Positions 61,225 through 64,000 of a stretch of 64,000 nucleotides of DNA are shown here, one piece after another. Position 1 is the stretch's first letter. Every line of letters begins with the position of its first letter. The notes beneath the pieces were generated by a model. The model was not told the origin of the DNA. It saw only the letters and a list, made by a program, of their open reading frames with translations, and searched no databases. Source of the DNA: an uncultured Alphaproteobacteria bacterium (GTDB lineage Bacteria; Pseudomonadota; Alphaproteobacteria; Bin95). The position numbers and the translations under genes were made by a program. The DNA lies in assembly GCA_937891825.1 (NCBI GenBank), contig CALAHN010000089.1:62001-126000 (forward strand), read 5' to 3'.

Positions 61225-61253
61225 CAGATAAGTGCGCCCTGCGGCCCTGTCAA
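61225..61253 (-). promoter_or_regulatory. secA promoter
   Basis: On the minus strand TTGACA (61248-61253), 17-base spacer and TATCTG (61225-61230), giving a leader of about 75 bases. The plus strand also has TTGACAG at 61221-61227, so the site is flanked by a perfect seven-base inverted repeat (TTGACAG/CTGTCAA, 61221-61253), but no good -10 follows it toward the PPIase. Confidence 0.6.
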
Positions 61254-61310
61254 CGAAGCGGCTGCCGGTCGCGGTCATGCATCACGTGGAATTCAATTGA
61301 GGAGACGCCC

Positions 61311-62180
61311 ATGCGCGGCGGATTTATTGTGGTCGGCGCGGCCATTCTGTTCGGGATGGCGTCGCCCGCCGCCGCACAGCAGCCTGGAATACCCGCCCCG
61401 GCGGCTATGCCGGGCGACGGCGCCACCGTCGTCGCGCGGATCAATGGCGAGGCGATTACCATGGACCGGCTGAAGCGCGCGCTTGCGACCTATAACCGCG
61501 ATCTCGGCCAGCTTGCCCCGGAAGCCTATTACGTAACCGTGCTCGACCGGGTGATCGATCAGGAACTGGCGTCCCGGGCCGCATTGCAGCTTGGCCTGGA
61601 GCAGCAGCCGGAAATTCAGGCCCGGCTCGCGGAAGCGCGGGCGAATGTTCTGGCAGGCGCCTTCCTCGGCAAAGTCGCGGCCGACGCTTCCGACGAGGTC
61701 ACGCTCCGCCGACGCTATGAAGCGATGGCGCAAGCGGGTATCAGCCAGGTCAGCGCCCGGCATATTCTGGTCAAGACCGAGGCTGAAGCCGCCGCCCTGA
61801 TTGTAGAGCTGCAGCGCGGCGCGGATTTCGCGACGCTGGCGCAGCAGCATTCCGTCGGACCCAGCGGCAAGAGCGGCGGCGATCTCGGCTTCTTCATGCA
61901 CAAGCAGATGGTCAAGCCGTTCGCGGACGCGGCGTTCGCCCTGGCGAAGGGCGCATTCACCGATAAGCCGGTCGAGACCCGTTTCGGCTGGCATGTCATC
62001 AAGGTAGAAGATACCCGCGCCGGGCCGCCGCCCGCGTACTACGAGGTCCGCGACGAACTTGAGGAGCAATTGCGCACCGAGGCGATGATCAGCGCGCTCC
62101 AGGGCCTGCGCCAGAACGCCGTCGTCGAGCGGTTCGGGCCGAATGGCGCGCCCTTGCCGAATACCGATTGCGACCGCTAA
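61311..62180 (+). CDS. Parvulin-type peptidyl-prolyl isomerase (periplasmic)
   Basis: A 289-residue secreted foldase. A signal peptide (MRGGFIVVGAAILFGMASPAAAQ) precedes a SurA/PrsA-like N-domain (VVARINGEAITMDRLKRAL) and a parvulin domain with VSARHILVKTEAEA, FATLAQQHSVGPSGKSGGDLGFF and TRFGWHVIKVED (about residues 145-235). Helps outer-membrane and periplasmic protein folding. ATG at 61311 is preceded by GAGGAG. Divergent from secA, a functional neighbour in protein export. Confidence 0.93.
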   Translation: MRGGFIVVGAAILFGMASPAAAQQPGIPAPAAMPGDGATVVARINGEAITMDRLKRALATYNRDLGQLAPEAYYVTVLDRVIDQELASRAALQLGLEQQPEIQARLAEARANVLAGAFLGKVAADASDEVTLRRRYEAMAQAGISQVSARHILVKTEAEAAALIVELQRGADFATLAQQHSVGPSGKSGGDLGFFMHKQMVKPFADAAFALAKGAFTDKPVETRFGWHVIKVEDTRAGPPPAYYEVRDELEEQLRTEAMISALQGLRQNAVVERFGPNGAPLPNTDCDR

Positions 62181-62228
62181 TCCGATCCGTCCTGTGCGAT
62201 CGATAGCTCGATAGAGAGAAAGACTGCC

Positions 62229-63461
62229 ATGTTGAAGACATCTCCGCTGGCGCCCGCCAGCCAGCCGAAACTGCCGCCGATCGACGGCGTGAAGATCGCC
62301 GCGATGAATAGCGGCATCCGCTACAAGGGCCGGGACGACGTCATGCTGATGACGTTCGATCCTGGCTCCGTCATGGCGGGCGTGGTGACCAGGTCCAAGA
62401 CCCGCTCGGCCCCGGTCGAGCAGTGTGTCGACGCGCTCAAGGCCGGGGGCCGGGCGCGCGCGGTCGTGGTCAATGCCGGCAACGCCAACGCCTTCACTGG
62501 GCGCGCCGGCGATATGACGGTCATGCAGACGGTGGAAGCAGCGGCGCGGGCGCTGCAATGCCAGGCCGACGAGGTGTATGTCTCGTCGACCGGCGTGATC
62601 GGTCAGGTGGTGCCTGTCGGCGCCATTCCGAAATGCGTCGAGGCTTTGCCGGCAAAGTTGAGCGCCGATGGCTGGGCCGCCGGCGCGGCTGCGATCATGA
62701 CGACGGATACCTTCGTCAAGGTCGCGACCCGGCAGGCGAAGATCGGCGGCGCGGCCGTGACCTTGAACGGCATGGTCAAGGGATCGGGCATGATCGCGCC
62801 GGACATGGCGACGATGCTGGGCTACATGGCGACCGACGCGGCGATCCCGCAGCCCATTCTGCAAGCCTTGCTGTCCCGTGCGGTCGAGAAGACCTTCAAT
62901 TGCATCACGGTCGATAGCGATACCTCGACCTCCGACACGGTGCTGCTGGCGGCGACGGGCAAGGCGGGCAATGCCGTGCCGCAGTCGGCCGGCGATCCGG
63001 CGCTCAAGGACTTCAAGCGCGCGCTGCAGGAGATTTGCCTCGATCTCGCCCAACAGGTCGTTCGGGACGGGGAGGGCGCATCGAAGTTCATCGAAATCCG
63101 CGTGTCGGGCGCCACGTCGGCGGGGGCCGCGAAAACCATCGGGCTCGCGATCGCGAATTCGCCGCTCGTCAAGACCTCCATCGCGGGCGAGGACCCGAAC
63201 TGGGGTCGGATCGTCATGGCGGTCGGCAAGTCCGGCGCCAAGGCCGAACGCGACAAGCTCAAGATCGCAATCGGCGGCGTCGAGATCACGGCGAGCGGCA
63301 TGGTGGTCGAGGGGTTTGACGAAGGCCCAGTCGCCGCGCATATGCGCGGCAAGGAGATCGCAATCGATGTCGATATCGGGCTTGGCCGCGGCCGCGCCAC
63401 GGTCTGGACTTGCGATCTGACCCACGGCTATATCGAAATCAACGGAGATTACCGCAGTTGA
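62229..63461 (+). CDS. argJ: Bifunctional glutamate N-acetyltransferase / N-acetylglutamate synthase
   Basis: A 410-residue OAT-family Ntn enzyme that cycles the acetyl group in arginine synthesis. The self-cleavage site is Ala194-Thr195 in MIAPDMATMLGY, giving a C-terminal beta chain with the threonine nucleophile. NAGNANAFTG, the EDPNWGRI segment and the C-terminal TCDLTHGYIEINGDYRS are typical. The stop shares a base with the mutT start (TGATG). The neighbour order PPIase-argJ-mutT is common in alphaproteobacteria. Confidence 0.97.
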   Translation: MLKTSPLAPASQPKLPPIDGVKIAAMNSGIRYKGRDDVMLMTFDPGSVMAGVVTRSKTRSAPVEQCVDALKAGGRARAVVVNAGNANAFTGRAGDMTVMQTVEAAARALQCQADEVYVSSTGVIGQVVPVGAIPKCVEALPAKLSADGWAAGAAAIMTTDTFVKVATRQAKIGGAAVTLNGMVKGSGMIAPDMATMLGYMATDAAIPQPILQALLSRAVEKTFNCITVDSDTSTSDTVLLAATGKAGNAVPQSAGDPALKDFKRALQEICLDLAQQVVRDGEGASKFIEIRVSGATSAGAAKTIGLAIANSPLVKTSIAGEDPNWGRIVMAVGKSGAKAERDKLKIAIGGVEITASGMVVEGFDEGPVAAHMRGKEIAIDVDIGLGRGRATVWTCDLTHGYIEINGDYRS

Positions 63462-63871
63462 TGGAGGGCGGCATTCCGACCCTGCTCGTCGTCGCGGTCG
63501 CCTTGATCGACCGCGACGGCCGCACGCTCCTGGCGCAGCGCCCGCCGGGCAAGCAGATGGCCGGGCTCTGGGAATTCCCGGGCGGCAAGGTCGATCCTGG
63601 CGAGACGCCGGAAACGGCGCTGATCCGCGAGTTGAAGGAGGAGCTCGGCATCGACGCCGAAGCCTCTTGCCTGTCGCCGTTCACCTTCGCGAGCCACACT
63701 TACGAGACGTTTCATCTGTTGATGCCGCTTTATGTTTGCCGGGTCTGGCAGGGCCGCCCTTCGGGCCAGGAAGGCCAGCGCCTGGCCTGGGCTTTGCCTG
63801 AGGAAATGCAGGATTATCCGATGCCGCCCGCCGACAAGCCCCTGGTCGCCATGCTGCGCGACCTGCTGTGA
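63461..63871 (+). CDS. mutT: Nudix hydrolase of the MutT type
   Basis: A 136-residue Nudix protein. The Nudix box is GGKVDPGETPETALIRELKEELGI (broken here only for length: GX5EX7REUXEEXGU, residues about 43-65), preceded by QRPPGKQMAGLWEFP, which is MutT-like. MutT removes 8-oxo-dGTP and prevents A-to-C transversions. ATG at 63461 shares one base with the argJ stop, and its stop overlaps the next GTG (GTGA). Confidence 0.9.
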   Translation: MEGGIPTLLVVAVALIDRDGRTLLAQRPPGKQMAGLWEFPGGKVDPGETPETALIRELKEELGIDAEASCLSPFTFASHTYETFHLLMPLYVCRVWQGRPSGQEGQRLAWALPEEMQDYPMPPADKPLVAMLRDLL

Positions 63872-64000
63872 GCGATCCGATCGGCGTTATCCGTATCGGC
63901 GCATTCTTCCAGGGTCCGACCGATCAGGGACAAGGCGGATGGACGGCCTCGAAGCTCGCCGCATGCGCCGATGGTCCGGTGACGATCCGCTTGCTGCGCC
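63868..64000 (+). CDS. Start of a hotdog-like protein, cut by window edge
   Basis: GTG at 63868 overlaps the mutT stop and the frame is open to the end (44 residues, MSDPIGVIRIGAFFQGPTDQ then GQGGWTASKLAACADGPVTI). The FFQGPxDxGxGGW-like pattern resembles the N-terminal half of some acyl-CoA thioesterase/hotdog proteins of the GPPxSGNGGY group, but this is only a resemblance. The rest lies outside. Confidence 0.4.
   Translation, partial: MSDPIGVIRIGAFFQGPTDQGQGGWTASKLAACADGPVTIRLLR

Noticed and set aside
1..64000. tRNA or rRNA genes, CRISPR arrays, insertion sequences, integrases or phage genes
   Set aside because: Gaps between genes were read for cloverleaf-type, direct-repeat and terminal-repeat patterns and none was convincing; no transposase or integrase frame is present.

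Overview
The window is about 64% GC, densely packed and chromosomal, and reads as core genome of an alphaproteobacterium, probably close to Rhodospirillales. Supporting signs are a DUF1013/TrcR-type cell-cycle regulator, a SAM-II riboswitch in front of metZ, an alphaproteobacterial-type L36, an NDUFAF5-like protein, GTG and TTG starts, and many ATGA, TGATG and GTGA stop/start overlaps. I see no rRNA, tRNA, insertion sequence, prophage, integrase or CRISPR array. No gap between genes exceeds 300 bases; the largest (16100-16396) holds a promoter, riboswitch and terminator.

Layout. 1-6623 (minus): a lipoprotein, then a tightly coupled operon of TauD-like dioxygenase, fatty acyl-CoA ligase, membrane-anchored Ntn acylase, DUF2306 protein and a threonine ammonia-lyase cut by the window edge. 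6800-10949 (plus): dienelactone-hydrolase-like protein, hotdog thioesterase, small secreted protein, and a MoxR ATPase with a VWA partner. 10954-16099 (minus): cupin, guaA, guaB, rlmE, ppx/gppA. 16217-19690 (plus): riboswitch-controlled metZ, apaG, trkH. 19710-29347: acyl-CoA metabolism (prpE-like, two SDRs, two acyl-CoA dehydrogenases, an OB-fold protein with a lost zinc ribbon), an aminotransferase and a SirB1-like protein. 29369-31838: yraN, rsmI and a divergent LpoA-like lipoprotein. 31831-35528 (minus): a second TauD-like enzyme and a complete tsaE-tsaB-tsaC-tsaD set for tRNA t6A. 35632-37487 (plus): an unassigned P-loop ATPase with metA. 37519-39839 (minus): comF and a four-domain rhodanese. 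39975-49366: NDUFAF5-like protein, SDR, purF, cvpA, radA, mlaF, mlaE, alr, dnaB. 49612-55022: TrcR-like regulator, a small stress membrane protein, a third TauD-like enzyme divergent from a DmdB-like ligase, rpmJ and a lone glcF. 55056-58266 (minus): MarR-EmrA-EmrB efflux operon with a visible operator. 58416-64000: secA, a parvulin PPIase, argJ, mutT and a cut hotdog-like gene.

Themes. Methionine supply appears twice: metZ under SAM-II control, and metA in an operon with the uncharacterised ATPase; MetA carries the glutamate that favours acetyl-CoA. Acyl-group metabolism dominates the accessory content, with three acyl-CoA ligases, two acyl-CoA dehydrogenases, three SDRs and three separate TauD/TfdA dioxygenases. 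A roughly 100-base intergenic repeat with two hairpins, the first capped by a GAAA tetraloop in two copies, occurs at least three times; base changes between copies preserve the stems.
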